Assembly (NCBI RefSeq): GCF_010183535.1
Contig: NC_071332.1
Coordinates: forward strand, 7,440,001 to 7,504,000
Length of the DNA stretch: 64,000 bases
DNA from: Caenorhabditis remanei
Taxonomy: Eukaryota > Nematoda > Chromadorea > Rhabditida > Rhabditidae
Direction of reading: 5' to 3'
Shown here: positions 12,007-24,129 of the stretch, piece after piece
Layout of the letters: each line of letters opens with the position of its first letter
Numbering within the stretch: position 1 is the first letter of the stretch
Notes under the pieces: generated by a model
What the model was told of the DNA's origin: nothing
What the model saw: the letters and a program-made list of their open reading frames with translations, nothing else
Database searches by the model: none
Position numbers and translations under genes: made by a program

Positions 12007-15000
12007 TTAAACAAAAAGATTGGAGAGTTCATGGAAAGATTCAGCAAGAAGCTTCGCAAATCTTGTTGAATCGGTATTGGCTGCCGAACGGTAGCTGGTG
12101 ATGTTAGCAAAGATTCCGTGGTTTCCACCGAAACGATAACAGATACCGTATCCATCAGCTGCCACTGCTCCGAAGCAAGCTCCAAGCCAAGTGTTATTTG
12201 GATCAGTGTCCTCATCGCATTGGTTTGTTACATTTGGAACCTAAAATATCACAAATAATGACAAATGAAAATGAAGAACAAAAAAGCTTACATGAGAAGT
12301 GGAGAGCTTCCATTTCTGTGAGATGTAGTTGTCTAGGAATGGACTTGGAGTTCCAGTTCCTTGTGAGAGAATATAAAGAACGAAGAGATGACGATCGACT
12401 CCTTGTCCAACCATACACTTCTTATTCCGGAGAACATGAGTTTCACATGCTTTTTTCAACAGAGCAATTTTTGCGTCTTTCTGAAATTGTTATTTTAAAT
12501 TCGATAATGTTTTTACTATTACTTACAGATTCATTTTCATTCAACATTGCCTCAACAAATGCACATGAATGATCATTGACTGTTCTCAATGTTTCAGTTC
12601 TTGAATTTGCAAAGAATCGAGCAGAAGCTGGCTCGTAAGTGAGCACAAACTTTCCTTGATCTCTATAATTTGCCAGCTGGATAGCCATTTGGATGAATGC
12701 ATCTGGAGAGACTCCGCACTTCTTTATGCGTCCTTTTCCAAAGTCACGGAATGCCAAAGCAAAGAGATCGAGATCATTCTTAGAGACTTGATGAGCTTCG
12801 TAGCATCGAGTGATTTCAGTGAGCATCTGAAAATGTGGAATTATGAAATGTCTCCTCAGTTTGGAAATCAAACCTCCTCATCTGGAACTTCAAAGTTCAA
12901 CGGAGTTGCGAGCTTCAAAGTTTTTCCCTCATCATTCTTTATGATAGCCATTTTCTCTTGCTCTTCCACAGATTGATACTTCAAAATCTCCAAATCAACA
13001 TACACAAAGTTCTCCATAATATGATCAAACTCTGCTCCATCAGCAATAGAATGTTCTGTAGTTCCTCCGCAACGAGCATTCTTCGAGCAAATGTAGTTGA
13101 GAGACTTGTCCACCCATCGATTAGCTCCATCTCCAGAAAGTGTGTTGGACAGGAAGTTGTTGAGAACTTCTGGTCTCTCGGGGTCATAACCATAGTCATC
13201 ATCTTCATCAAGAGTCAAAAAGAACACTGCACTTTCGATTTCTTGGAGAATTTTAAAATTTGTCTCGTTTTCAAGGAAGTATTTTTTACGATTCTTGCAC
13301 CATGAATCTCTCGAATCATGAGTCAATGCAGCAACTTTTCCAATGACTCCATCATCTTTCTCATCACGTGAAATCATTTCGTGGAAGATTCTGAAAAGAA
13401 AAGCTCAGTGAATGCAGCTCTATCAAATCTTTCAGCTCTTACTTAGTCAACTGTTCAATATTATAAATGTTATTCTTGTCATCCACCACATGAATCTTAT
13501 AATACTTTCCACGTAACACCACCACAATATGCTTCTGTACTCCATGAAGTTTCAATTGATCAATCTCTTCTCCTGGCACTCTTGTCACTGCATACATATT
13601 CTTGTAGTGTCTAGTACACACCAATCCATCACCGAGCTGTAAATATTGTCATCATAACACATCTTTTGTTATCATAACATTCTCTCATTTTTTAGGGCAA
13701 AAATGAAGCGTCGACTAATGATAAGAGAGGACAAAATACAAAAACTAAATGTCTGATCGTAAATCAAGTACAAATGTGAAAAACTTACAGGTTTGTATTG
13801 TTGGCGATCCACTGCAAGATGAGACATAACCTCAATCCAGGTGACACGAGCGGCTCGGTGAGCTCTGGTGGCATCTTTGTCTTTCAGCAGATCACAATGA
13901 GCAACACTGCTATTAATAAGAAGTGGATATCTTCCATGAAGATACGCATATTTCTGCCAGAATGAGGTGACGTAGTTGTCAGTGAAAAGGGAATAGAGAT
14001 TTGTGTATCTCTGAAGTGTCTTTCCTTCATTCTCCAAGAAATCTTGAGCCTGTTTAGTAATTGTCTCAAGTTCCTGATCAGAAAGAATATGTCTCATTGA
14101 GTCAAGATACTCGGAGATGGTATCCTTGAGTGCAGGTACTGGAAGATTTGGGAGAAGAGTATCACATGATTCCAGGATTGGTGGAGAAATCGAGAGAATG
14201 TGACGAACGATCTGAAATTTGAATTTGTGAAAATCTGAATGAAACTTTCTCAAAGAGAACTTACACCCCAAATTTTAGTTTTGAGAGACGGCTTCTTTGG
14301 GTTGTCAAACAGGAATCCCTTGTAGGAGAAGTAGAAATACTTGAGAAGTTTTCGAAGTGTGAATACTCCTGCGTAGGTTCCAATTGCAGACACTAACGCT
14401 GTTTTGGCAATTTCAGCAGCTTCAGAAGAGAACTTTGGGAGGACGTCAAGAATCGCATTTTCTGGATATTTGTAGTGGAGAGTGGCAGCAAGGGCCACGG
14501 TAGTGGCGACGAATGGAAGAGGTTTCACAGGCCAAAGACGGTTTTCGAACCAATTCTGAAATTTTGAAATTTTTTATGGAATTTGTTTGGATTTGGAGAA
14601 AGAAACTAAGATAACTGGGAAGCCTGAGCAGAGGTTTTGCTTCATTGTAACGTTTTATTTATGACCCAAAATCATTAACTTTAACTTCTGAGAAATTCAG
14701 AATCTGACGACTTCTGCGTAATACCCACTTTGTTCTCAGTCTATTCCTACTATTACCTCTATCTTTTCAATGTTTGTAACTCATTTTAACTGCGTAAACA
14801 CTCTTCCTAAATCACAACTCAAACAAGTGTTTTTTCCCGTTCGCAATCTATTGAGACGTTGTTTTTGTGTTCTTTTCCAAGAGATACTATTTTGATTTTT
14901 AACACTTCAAAACTTGTTTTTTTCTTTTTTCTTTCAGCTACACTTCGTTTCAAAACATGACATCAAAGTTTGTTTCAATTGATGCTAATTTAAAAGTGCA

Positions 15001-15135
15001 AGCTTTGGTCAAATATCAGATGATCTTATTCGATTGTCTTAGACTTACATAAGTCTTATAAGATGCCTGTTCAAGTGGTGTTGGGAACTTGGTAGGTAGG
15101 GGATACGGAGGACGGACGGTCTTCTTGGACGACAT
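12007..15135 (-). CDS. CPT1-like carnitine O-acyltransferase
   Basis: Transfers long-chain acyl groups from CoA to carnitine for mitochondrial import. Eight exons: 15049-15135, 14265-14555, 13789-14211, 13443-13636, 12874-13390, 12527-12826, 12292-12480 and 12007-12240. All phases join to give 744 residues, close to the usual CPT1 size. Two hydrophobic segments lie at roughly residues 40-60 and 75-100 (PFVATTVALAATL and ALVSAIGTYAGVF), as in the outer-membrane anchor of CPT1. The catalytic centre is clear: NRWVDKSLNYI followed by GGTTEHSIADGAEF, where the His of EHSIAD is the general base. The C-terminus has YRFGGNHGIFANITSY. The ATG follows TTTTTGCAG directly, a trans-splice or 5' UTR acceptor. 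In C. elegans a cpt gene (W01A11.5, cpt-6 as I recall) sits here, but I leave the paralogue symbol open. Confidence 0.9.
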
Positions 15136-17283
15136 CTGCAAAAATAGGGAATTTGAAAAACAGAAATAGAGTTTCCGTTTGATTGAAGGTGTTGAAAAGG
15201 GGGAAATAGTGAAATGAACGAATTTAATGTTGATGGAATGGAAACACTTAACTTTATCAACTTAATTTGACCACCTCTCTCGAGGACAATGTTAAAAATC
15301 AACTTCAGTTAGACTTTATACCAAAAAATGTTCTCAATGTATTCAAACTCTATTCTAGCTTATTTTGTACTATCGTAATTTCTGATAAAACGGGAATTTT
15401 TACTCAAGATAGTAGAGACGATCATGTGCTGCTTGGCGGGCCTTTCAAAGTAAAAAACGAAGTATTTGTACTGATAGAAAATGATCAGATAGGGAGCAGA
15501 GAGGGTAGAGTACAAAATTGAGTGTAGTGAGCAGCTGGAGGGGCAAAAAACAAAAATACGTATGTGTTTGTGTTCGAAGTCTAGGAGCAAAAAAAAGAAG
15601 AAAAGGGAGAGCTCTTGGCACTCAGATGCATAGAATATGCAGTTTTTTCAATCCGTTTTGTCAATGAAAGGAGACGGAGAGAATAAGGAAGTTGGCATTT
15701 TAAGATTACTGAAGCTGTTGGATGAAAAGAGCTGGATCGATGAGCAGAGAAGAAAAAAGACGGAGAAGACTACCTAGAGTGGAGTGTGAAGACCCTGTCT
15801 AATCTCGATGGGCCACCAAACCAATCAATAAGGACAACAATAGATGAATAGGAGACGTTGGCGATTAGATGTACGGTGGATACGGTAGCTCAGTAAATAA
15901 CATTTCGTCCAGGGATTCATACTTCAAATGTTAAATTTTGAAAATTCTATTTGTTCCAATCAACAGACCAACAAAAAATCAAAGTTGACCTTCCTCAAAG
16001 TGCATTTAATACGGAGCACTCTTTTCCTTGAATGGTCAAAACGTCGACGAAAACGACGAAAAAATTTACGATAACAGAGGTAGAAATAGCATGGAAAAAG
16101 GAATTCGGGAAGAAGGAAATGATAGAGAAACGAAAGTTTTGTGACTGACCTACTATCGGGTCGCCTTCTCGGTGGATAGTAGCGCGCAACCACTTTGAAC
16201 TCGGTTTTTGTTTGGAACGGGAAGAAAATCGGAGAAAGAAAGAAAGCTAGGAGAGGGTACATCGTAGTCAGGAGATAAATGAAATAATACTGCAGGAAAA
16301 GAAGATGAAAAAACACAGGTGGTTTGAAATAGGAGAGGCGAAATGATGGATATGTTGGAGACTACAAAATAGTTAAATTTGATGGAGTCCGCTGAACTTT
16401 GATCGTTTGCAAGGAAGAAGCAAATCGTCTGAGCGATTTAGTTGTGGAGATGAAGGGATGTCTCTTAGAAATGATAGAATGTTTTGTTAGACAGTAGACA
16501 TGCCATAAAAAACACTCGGTTATATTCTGAGAACTGCTGACGATAAGGGATTATAATGAAGCTAATGAGGAACACAAACTTTCGAGACACTGCTGCAGAT
16601 TACGGTAGGGTGTAGATACCTGTCGGTCCAGATGTCTGTTAGACCGAAAGTTAAGACCATTTCGTTAATTTTCTGTTTTAGATTCCTTTTTTATATATAA
16701 TTAAGCCCAGTCACGAAGTGCCGAAGACCTGATAGTACTGTAGTTTTCCTCATTTTTCCATAAAACCATGTCTATCTCCCTTCCTCTCTCTCTTCATCTT
16801 CAATTGTCCAATTCTTCAAAGCCCCTTTATTCCAGATGCCTCCTTTGGCAGGATCCAGATGCCATCGAAGTTTTTAATTCTCAAATTCCAAGTGAGGCAT
16901 CATCATCATCATCACATGAAGGAACAATTCGATGATGAGACAAGAGTACTCGTGAGTCACGACAAAACACTTAAAAACACCTCTACCCAAGATATTTTTT
17001 GAAGACGTTCATTTTAGAAACACTCATTTCAATTTTGTAGGAAGCGGTGTTTTGAGAAGTATCTTTTCGATGTGTTTTGATCACTTTTGGCGGAAATGTT
17101 AGTTTTAATGGAAATGCAAATATATACTAATAAGATTATTTTCAAAGTAGAACTTTAATCCTCAAAAGGATATTCCAATATTATCTGAAAGTGAACGTAA
17201 CAAAAAATATTTTAAATATCATCGCTGCGAAACCAATTCATAATACGAGCCCGTGCGCCTTTAATACAGTAGACTCTGCTTTT
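15136..17283. other. Intergenic, upstream of the carnitine acyltransferase
   Basis: About 2.1 kb between a minus-strand gene and a plus-strand gene, so it should hold divergent promoters. Purine-rich on the + strand around 15550-15800. No exon or RNA gene supported. Confidence 0.45.
17276..17283 (+). repeat. Left 8-bp target-site duplication
   Basis: CTGCTTTT, identical to 17826-17833 on the other side of the foldback element. Confidence 0.8.
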
Positions 17284-17825
17284 GGGGGTACTCGATTTTA
17301 GAACTCGGAAAGATAGAACTGCAACAAAATAAAACTGTAACAATATAGAACTGACAAAAATAAAACTGAACAAAATGGAACTGCGACGAAATAGAACTGA
17401 ACACAATGGAACTGCTACAAAATAGAACTGCTACAAAATAGAACTCTAGTTCGATCGGAGCGCGTTTGCATTCGTGACTTTTTAGAAGAATTATAACCAG
17501 TTTTCGAGGAGAAAAGTCGACTAAAACCACTTATTTTATGAAGATAAAGTCTTTGTCTATTTAATAGTCAACAAAAAACTGTATAAAATTATATTAGATA
17601 AGCCCAATAAGCATTTTTAAAACCAGTGGTAGAGTTCTATTTTGTAGCAGTTCTATTTTGTAGCAGTTCCATTTCGTTCAGTTCTATTTCGTGGAGTTCT
17701 ATTTTGTAACAGTTCTATTGTGTTCAGTTCCACTTTGTAGCAGTTCTATTTTAGTCAGTTATATATTGTTGCAGTTTTATTTTGTCGCAGTTCTATTTTT
17801 CCGAGTTCTAAAATCGAGTACCCCC
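17284..17825. mobile_element. Foldback transposable element with 25-bp perfect TIRs and 8-bp TSD
   Basis: A non-coding 542-bp element. Its termini are perfect 25-bp inverted repeats (17284-17308 and 17801-17825), beginning GGGGGTACTCG at the left and ending CGAGTACCCCC at the right. It is flanked by an exact direct repeat CTGCTTTT at 17276-17283 and 17826-17833, which is an 8-bp target-site duplication. Each arm carries a minisatellite of about 15-16 bp: AGTTCTATTTTGTAGC variants on the right arm (17632-17800) and the complement on the left (17300-17450). The whole unit can fold into a long imperfect hairpin around a spacer near 17455-17630. An 8-bp duplication is typical of hAT-class insertion, so this may be a non-autonomous hAT-like foldback. 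No transposase is present. Confidence 0.85.
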
Positions 17826-17833
17826 CTGCTTTT
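17826..17833 (+). repeat. Right 8-bp target-site duplication
   Basis: CTGCTTTT, identical to 17276-17283; marks the other edge of the insertion. Confidence 0.8.
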
Positions 17834-18035
17834 TCAGTAAAAACTTTTGCAAACGTCTCTTTTCAAAAATGAATGACGCACATCTTTTCTATTGAATATG
17901 CATTTCTGAGAAAAGCTGAAAAGAGTTTCAGCAAAACTTTTGATGTTTGATGTATTTTCCACCCGCATGCTTTCTCTTTTTATGTTGTCATGGTGATTCA
18001 TTTCAATGTCTTTCGTTCAACGTCGGTTTTCAGAA

Positions 18036-19369
18036 ATGAGACTCCGGCTAAACTCGATATCCGGAAAAACGAAGCTTCCTGACAAAAAGGTATTCTCCTT
18101 GGTGTCGACTATTCTTTCGCCTTTACTGGTGCCATGGCAGCGACGACTCGAGACACTTGCCGTTATGGGTTTCATTTTCATGTGGGTAATATTGCCAATT
18201 ATGGACCTTTGGGTAAGCAAATAAAGTTTTTATTGAATCGCATAGTCGAATTAAAATTTTCAGGTTCCATTTCACATCTTGTTCAATACTCGATGGTGGT
18301 TCCTGGTTCCACTCTACGCTATCTGGTTCTACTACGACTTTGACACACCAAGACGGGCGTCACGGAGATGGGTATATTCTAAAATTCTAACTATTGAATT
18401 TAAAAGAATATTTTGAAGAACTGGGCCAGGAGGCACGTCTTTTGGAAGTATTTCGCTAGTTACTTCCCACTCCGATTGATCAAAACAGCAGAGCTGTCAC
18501 CTGATCGCAATTATATCATTGGATCCCATCCGCATGGCATGTTCTCGATCGGAGGATTCATGGCAATGAGCACGAACGCTACTGGCTTTGAAGACAAGTT
18601 CCCTGGCATAAAATCTCATATTATGACTTTGAATGGTCAATTTTACTTTCCACTGCGACGCGAATTCGGAATAATGCTTGGTGGTATTGAAGTATCGAAA
18701 GAATCACTTGAATACACTCTCACTAAGTGCGGAAAAGGAAGAGCGTGTGCGATTGTTGTTGGTGGAGCAACAGAGGCACTTGATGCGCATCCGAATAAAA
18801 ATACATTGACGCTGAAACACAGACGTGGTTTCTGCAGATATGCTCTGAAATTTGGGTGAGTTCGGGTAAACTGGGGAGTGACAAAAGCATAACTTCGAAG
18901 TTAACTTCTGTATTTCAGAGCAGACCTCGTTCCAATGTATAACTTCGGTGAGAACGATCTCTATGAGCAGTATGACAATCCGAAAGGGTCGAAGTTGAGA
19001 GCTGTTCAGGTAGTTTTGTACTAAAATGCTTCATTTTAATCTTCATTATTCCAGGAAAAAATAAAAACGCTATTCGGATTGTGCCCCCCGTTGCTTCGTG
19101 GCAGATCAATTTTCAATCAGTACATAATTGGACTTCTTCCATTCCGAAAGCCCGTTACAACGGTTGTTGGAAGACCCATTCGGTAAGTGCACTCCTCGCA
19201 AATGATAAGAACGATTGTTATGTATTTCAGAGTTACTCAAACTGACGAACCAACAAATGAACAGGTCGATGAGTTGCATGCGAAGTACTGCGAATCTCTC
19301 TACGATCTGTTCGAAGAATACAAACATCTTCATTCTATTCCCCCCGATACTCACCTTATTTTCCAGTAG
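18036..19369 (+). CDS. DGAT2-family acyltransferase
   Basis: Membrane acyl-CoA:acylglycerol acyltransferase of the DGAT2/MOGAT family, expected to make di- or triacylglycerol at the ER. Exons: 18036-18212, 18264-18371, about 18419-18855, 18919-19009, 19055-19182 and 19231-19369, giving about 359 residues. Family signatures are the hydrophobic hairpin near residues 35-90 ([20 protein letters not shown] and [12 protein letters not shown]), then [18 protein letters not shown], the active-site HPHG in [22 protein letters not shown], and [18 protein letters not shown]. The C-terminal segment has [10 protein letters not shown] and an FEEYK helix. I chose ATG 18036 because it follows TTTTCAGAA, a trans-splice acceptor; ATG 18006 is the alternative. 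The third exon's acceptor is weak: 18406 (TAAAAG) or 18418 (TTGAAG), differing by four residues. Orthologous to C. elegans W01A11.2 if synteny holds. Confidence 0.88.
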
Positions 19370-20227
19370 TACCCTTTCATGATCTTATAGTATATCTATA
19401 GTATTTCATATCTTCAAGATCTAACTTTTTCAGATTGTTTTATTGCCAACTTTATACAGTAATTTCCTTGTGAATGAATGCAGTTATTTTTTCTCAATAA
19501 CAATAGTTGTTGTTGTTGAATTGCATTTCGTTCCTTTGTACAGACGAAAGTTTTCTATTTTTTACGATTTGTGTTTCCTAGCTCTGTTTTAGGAAAAGTT
19601 ACTCAACATTGTGTCACAAATTATCGGTGATTCCAATATCTTTCGATTGGCATCGAGGGGTTGGACATAGTGTGGTTTGTGTGTGTTTTGTGACAGTTGT
19701 TTACTCCAAATCGCAATGGCCGTTGAAAAAAAGAAAACGAAAAAGTTGCGAGAAAAGAGAGAACGTTTGAGAAAATGCTTCATCATTCGGTTGTTTATTT
19801 CGAATGTTTCATACGTTTGAGCTTCAGTATCTTCTTTTTTTCGCGAATTCTTCGTTTTATTTTCAAGAATATCGAAAAATTCCAAGTCAAGGACACAAAT
19901 TTGGTTCGAAAAAATTCGTTCCCCTTATTCAATTTCCGTTTCGTATCTTTCTCAGAATCTCCGGTGTTTCAACGTGTAGTCCATCTGCCAAAAACCGTGC
20001 TTTCTGTAGTTATTGTGATGCGCTGAACTAAATTTGAGTCTGGTCTTCGTCATTTTGACTACACTGCTGTTTTCTGTGTGTCTTATCGCTTTTTTTTTCC
20101 TATATAATAGCGTGCGCACGGCACAAATAAAATATCATTACTCTCATTTATCTGTTCGGTTACTGATCAGTTCTCTTTTCGTCGATATCACTTGTTTATT
20201 TATATCTTAATTCTCTTTTTTCTTCAG
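19370..20227. other. Intergenic
   Basis: 3' flank of the acyltransferase and the promoter of the epoxide hydrolase. A TATATAATAG stretch near 20101 lies about 120 bp before the hydrolase ATG and could serve as a TATA-like element. Nothing else seen. Confidence 0.4.
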
Positions 20228-21922
20228 ATGGGTATTCTCAAACTGATTCTTCTCCCCGTAGCAGTCGGGGTGCTCATCGCCACTGTTTGGAATTTGGTGC
20301 CAGAGAAAGAGGTGAGTTTTTTGCTTCATGAAGCTTCATTTCATTTAATTTTCAAAAATCGGTTTAGGTAATCGTCGAAGAGAATAACTTTTATGGCAGT
20401 GGAAAGATAAGAGCAGACAACACTGAAATTAAACCATTCAAAGTGAATGTGGATCAGAAAGTTATTGATGTGAGTAACAAAGTTTCAAATATTTACTTCA
20501 AATTTAAAGTTATATTTATAGGATCTGAAACATCGTCTGGAAAACGCTCGCATCTCTCACAGTGTTCTGGAAGATTCAGATGACTTCTTCTATGGATTCA
20601 ATGCTAAACAGCTTCTGGTAAGTTATGCAATTTTTCACATTTGAATTGAAAATTCACTAATTGTGATTTCTAATGAAAGAACCGTATTCATTTCCAGAAA
20701 CTCCGTGACTATTGGCTTAACAAGTATGACTGGAGAAAACAAGAGGCAATTATCAATCAATTCCCACAATTCACCACTGAAATCGAAGGACTTCAAGTGC
20801 ATTTCCTCCGCGTTCAACCACCAAAGTCTTACAAAATCGTCAAGCCAATTTTGGTTGCCCATGGATGGCCTGGAAACGTCTTCGAATTCTACAAGCTCAT
20901 CCCAATTCTCACTGATCCAAAGAAGCATGGAATCAATTCGGAATTTGCATTCGAAGTGATTGCTCCATCAATTCCAGGATACGGATGGTCTGAGCAACCG
21001 AAGAAAAGTGGATTCTCTCAATTAGCGTGTGCTCGTGTCTTTAAGAAACTGATGGTTCGACTCGGCTTCGACAAGTTCTACTTGCAAGGAGGAGACTGGG
21101 GAGCTATCATTACATCTCTCCTCACTAGAGTGTATCCAGAACAGTACGTTTGTCTTTTGTTTTAACATTTCGGCATTGAAAATTATTTTTAGCGTTATCG
21201 CTCTCCACTTGAACATGGTGCCAGCAATGCCAGGAGCTAACTTCATGGGAACTTTCTACGACATTCTCGGATGGCTTGTTCCATCTGTATGTATAAAAGA
21301 AAATCCACAATATAATTCAAAGCATATTTACAGACTCTCTCTTCCAAAGCACTCCAAAAGAATCACAATCCATTCTCGAAGTTCGGTGTCATGATTGTTG
21401 AAACTGGATATATGCATCTTCAAGCTACGAAACCAGATACTGCTGGAACATCTCTGAACGACTCACCAATTGGACTTGCTGCATATATCATCGAAAAGTT
21501 CTCCACGTGGACCAATACCGATTATCGAGCTCTTCCGGATGGTGGTCTCAACAAGAGATTCACTAATGACGAGTTGCTCACAATTGTAATGATCTACTGG
21601 ACAAATGGAAATATCGTTTCCTCGCAGAGATTCTACAGAGAATTCTTCCTCGATAAAAGATGTGAAGACCTTGGAAAGTAAGAATTGTTGGGAGTTTGAT
21701 TGCAATTTACAAATGTTTCTTTTTTCCAGGAAATACGTATCCACTCCAACTGCTCATGCTAGCGGTCTCAATGAGCTCTATGATCGTACTCCAATTGAAG
21801 TTTCACGATACTTGTTCAACATCACTCATTACACTGAAATCGACATGGGACATTTCGCTGCATTCGAAGCTCCAAAACCTGTCGCGGCTTCTGTATTCCA
21901 ATTTATTAAGGATCTTGAATAG
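20228..21922 (+). CDS. Microsomal-type epoxide hydrolase (EPHX1 family)
   Basis: Alpha/beta-hydrolase that opens epoxides to diols at the ER membrane. Exons: 20228-20311, 20368-20469, 20522-20617, 20698-21143, 21193-21286, 21334-21677 and 21730-21922, giving about 453 residues, the length of mammalian EPHX1. Residues 1-22 (KLILLPVAVGVLIATVW) form an N-terminal signal anchor. The EPHX1 N-terminal domain runs through NQFPQFTTEIEGL. The oxyanion motif is HGWPGNVFEFYKLIP, the nucleophile Asp is in QGGDWGAIITS, and the catalytic His is in DMGHFAAFEAP near the C-terminus. The ATG follows TTCTTCAG directly, implying trans-splicing. Adjacent to moc-2 and the DGAT2-like gene, as for C. elegans W01A11.1. 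No missing catalytic residue is visible. Confidence 0.93.
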
Positions 21923-22008
21923 GTTGTCAAAGTTTTATCAAAAATAATTCATATCTTTTATCAAAAATAATTCAAATATATTTACAATAAAAAACATAAT
22001 AATTACAT

Positions 22009-23032
22009 TTATTCCTTCATCCTCTGATGTTCACTGCCGTCATCAGTGCCCTTCAGAAGGTTGATTGCATGATTCAAGACAGGCTCCAGAATCTCCCAAC
22101 ATTCCTGAAAGAACAATCAATATTTTTGTTCTTTTGGATGATCTAGACTCACTTTGACAGCCTTCACACTTCCTGGCATATTGACGATCAGCGTACTTCC
22201 GCGAATTCCGACGATGGCACGAGAAAGAGCAGCCATCGGAGTCTTCTGAAGTGATCCGGTGTGCATTGCAATCTCAAGTCCTGAACAACGACGCTCGACA
22301 ACTTCTAGTGTTGCCTAAAATAGAAATTTATTATTAGAAGTTTCAATGAATGACGTGGAATGTACTTCTGGAGTGACATCTCGTTTGGAGAATCCGGTTC
22401 CTCCAGTCGTGATGATCACGTCTGAAATTGAAATGTTTATTTATTCAACTGATTTATGATATTGAGATTACCTGAGTTTTTACAATTCTCGAGAAGAGCA
22501 TCTCGAATTGCAGCCACTTCATCTGGCACAACAGTCGGACTTCCCTCATTGACTGTCGCATTGACCCTGCAAGGTGTCTTTGATTTATCATTTAGGGTCT
22601 CTTGTCACTGATATGTGGGGTCATCAATCAATCAGGCGGTAATGTTTCGGGCCGGCAGAGAGAAGAAAAAAGAGACATTCCTCTGGCATTTTTTCGAATT
22701 GAAATTCTGTGTCAGTGACATTCTACTGTGGAAATCGGAAAGAATTTAATAATAAACTTGTGATGTCAGGAATGAGTCATGAAGATACAGAAATAGAGTT
22801 TGGATAAATGGATTAGTAAGAAGACTGACTTTAGTGACTTGTCGACAAGTTCCACAAGTTTCGGTCCACTTTCATCGGCACGTGTTCCAGCATGAGAAGA
22901 ATCACTCACTGAAAATACAGATGTTGGAAGGAATCTGAGTTCCTTCTGAAGTTGGTCTAGGCAATTCCTTCATTTTCATCTACCAAAGATCTCACAACTT
23001 GACTTCTCACCTGTAATCACAGACACTCTCAT
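22009..23032 (-). CDS. moc-2: Molybdopterin adenylyltransferase (MogA/Cnx1-G type)
   Basis: Adenylylates molybdopterin in the molybdenum cofactor pathway, priming it for metal insertion. Exons: 23011-23032, 22830-22908, 22472-22566, 22366-22421, 22153-22314 and 22009-22104, giving 169 residues; phases join throughout. The MogA/MoCF fold is plain: MRVSVITVSDSSHAGTRADE with SGPKL, then DVIITTGGTGFSKRDVTPE (the MPT-binding TGGTG loop and the RDVTPE motif), then ALSRAIVGIRGSTLIVNMPG with SVKAVKECWEIL. This is a free-standing G domain, whereas mammalian gephyrin and plant Cnx1 fuse it to the E domain. The stop lies 87 bp from the convergent epoxide hydrolase stop. Matches C. elegans W01A11.6 in position. 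Confidence 0.93.
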
Positions 23033-23419
23033 TTCGCTTTATTCCGTCGTTTTCAGTTCCTTGTTTTCAGTAAATAAAACTGCGTGAAAATTTATAGTTT
23101 TGCTGACAGAATTCTGAAAAAATGTTGTGAGAATGAGACGAAAGAATGCGAAGAAGTTACAAAGATCAATTCCCGTTTTTCAAAAATTGTAGACTTTGAT
23201 TTCAGTGTCAGAGAGAAAGATTTTCTCGAAGAAAACGTTTCGTTGAGAAAAAGAAAAAGATAAAATCGTTTAATCTTTTATTATGAAAAAAAAGAAATAG
23301 GACAAGAAATGGACACGGAAATGGGAAAACGACGAATGATCAAAAGTACAATAAGGTGAAGAAAAGAAGAGATCGAAGAAGATTCCTGAGGATGTCAGTT
23401 GGCTCCAAGTTCCAAATGT

Positions 23420-24129
23420 TTAGTTCGACACTTGAACGATTCGGATTGGAACAGCTTCAACTGGAGTGATTGGAATGAAGAGACGTTCCGATCGAGTTGA
23501 ATCTCTTCTTTTTGGAAATCCAGGAATGACGTCTTCAACATGATCTTTCTCTTCGTCTGATTCAATTATTGCCTGGAAAGAATACAAATTTGAATAAAAT
23601 CGATCCAGAATTCAGTGGCTCACCCCAGTTTTAGTGTAGCTAATCTTCCTACGAATTCTCTCAATCAAACTCGTTGGTCTGTCCTTTCTTTTCGGACTCT
23701 TCACCCTCATCACCACATCGACTGGAGCTTCTTCTCCAGCTGGATTAGCTGATACCTTCTGAAAATCGTCTAGTTGAAAAAACTGAAATTCAGTATCAAA
23801 TCTCACCACTGTAGTCCGATCTCCTACATTGAGTCCTCTTTTCAGTTCGCTCACTGAAACTGGATGTGCTGAAACCACTCGGATATCTCCTTCTGACAAA
23901 TATCGCTGACGTGGCTTTCTCTTCTCCGGTCGAACGACGGCTTCTTGCTCCTAAAATCTCAGAATTAATTTTCTAAATGTGAGCGAAAGTAACCCACCAT
24001 AAAGTTTCTTTTCTCTTCTTTTACCGCATGATTGAGTTCTTGATTTGAAAGCGATGAGAGTCTTGCTCCAGGTGATCTGTTGAATCCGACGAACTCACCG
24101 AGCATGTTGGTAAGGGAATTTCTACGCAT
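23420..24129 (-). CDS. Unrecognised 187-residue basic protein
   Basis: Four exons with joining phases: 23998-24129, 23807-23950, 23624-23758 and 23420-23572. The start follows TATTTCAGA, a trans-splice acceptor. I do not recognise a domain. The product is soluble, with no signal or membrane segment. It has Ser/Arg/Lys-rich stretches (EKRKPRQRYLSEGD and KSPKRKDRPTS, then LIERIRRKISY), an acidic patch (ESDEEKDHVEDV) and RRDSTRSERLF near the C-terminus. Basic clusters could be nuclear localisation or phosphorylation sites, which is inference. The 48-bp intron at 23759-23806 has no in-frame stop, so retention would insert 16 residues. Real coding is supported by four well-formed splice junctions and codon use like its neighbours. 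Possibly a nematode-specific family. Confidence 0.7.

Noticed and set aside
15960..16316. 118-residue minus-strand hydrophobic open frame
   Set aside because: Phe/Leu-rich translation of biased DNA; no splice signals or homology pattern.
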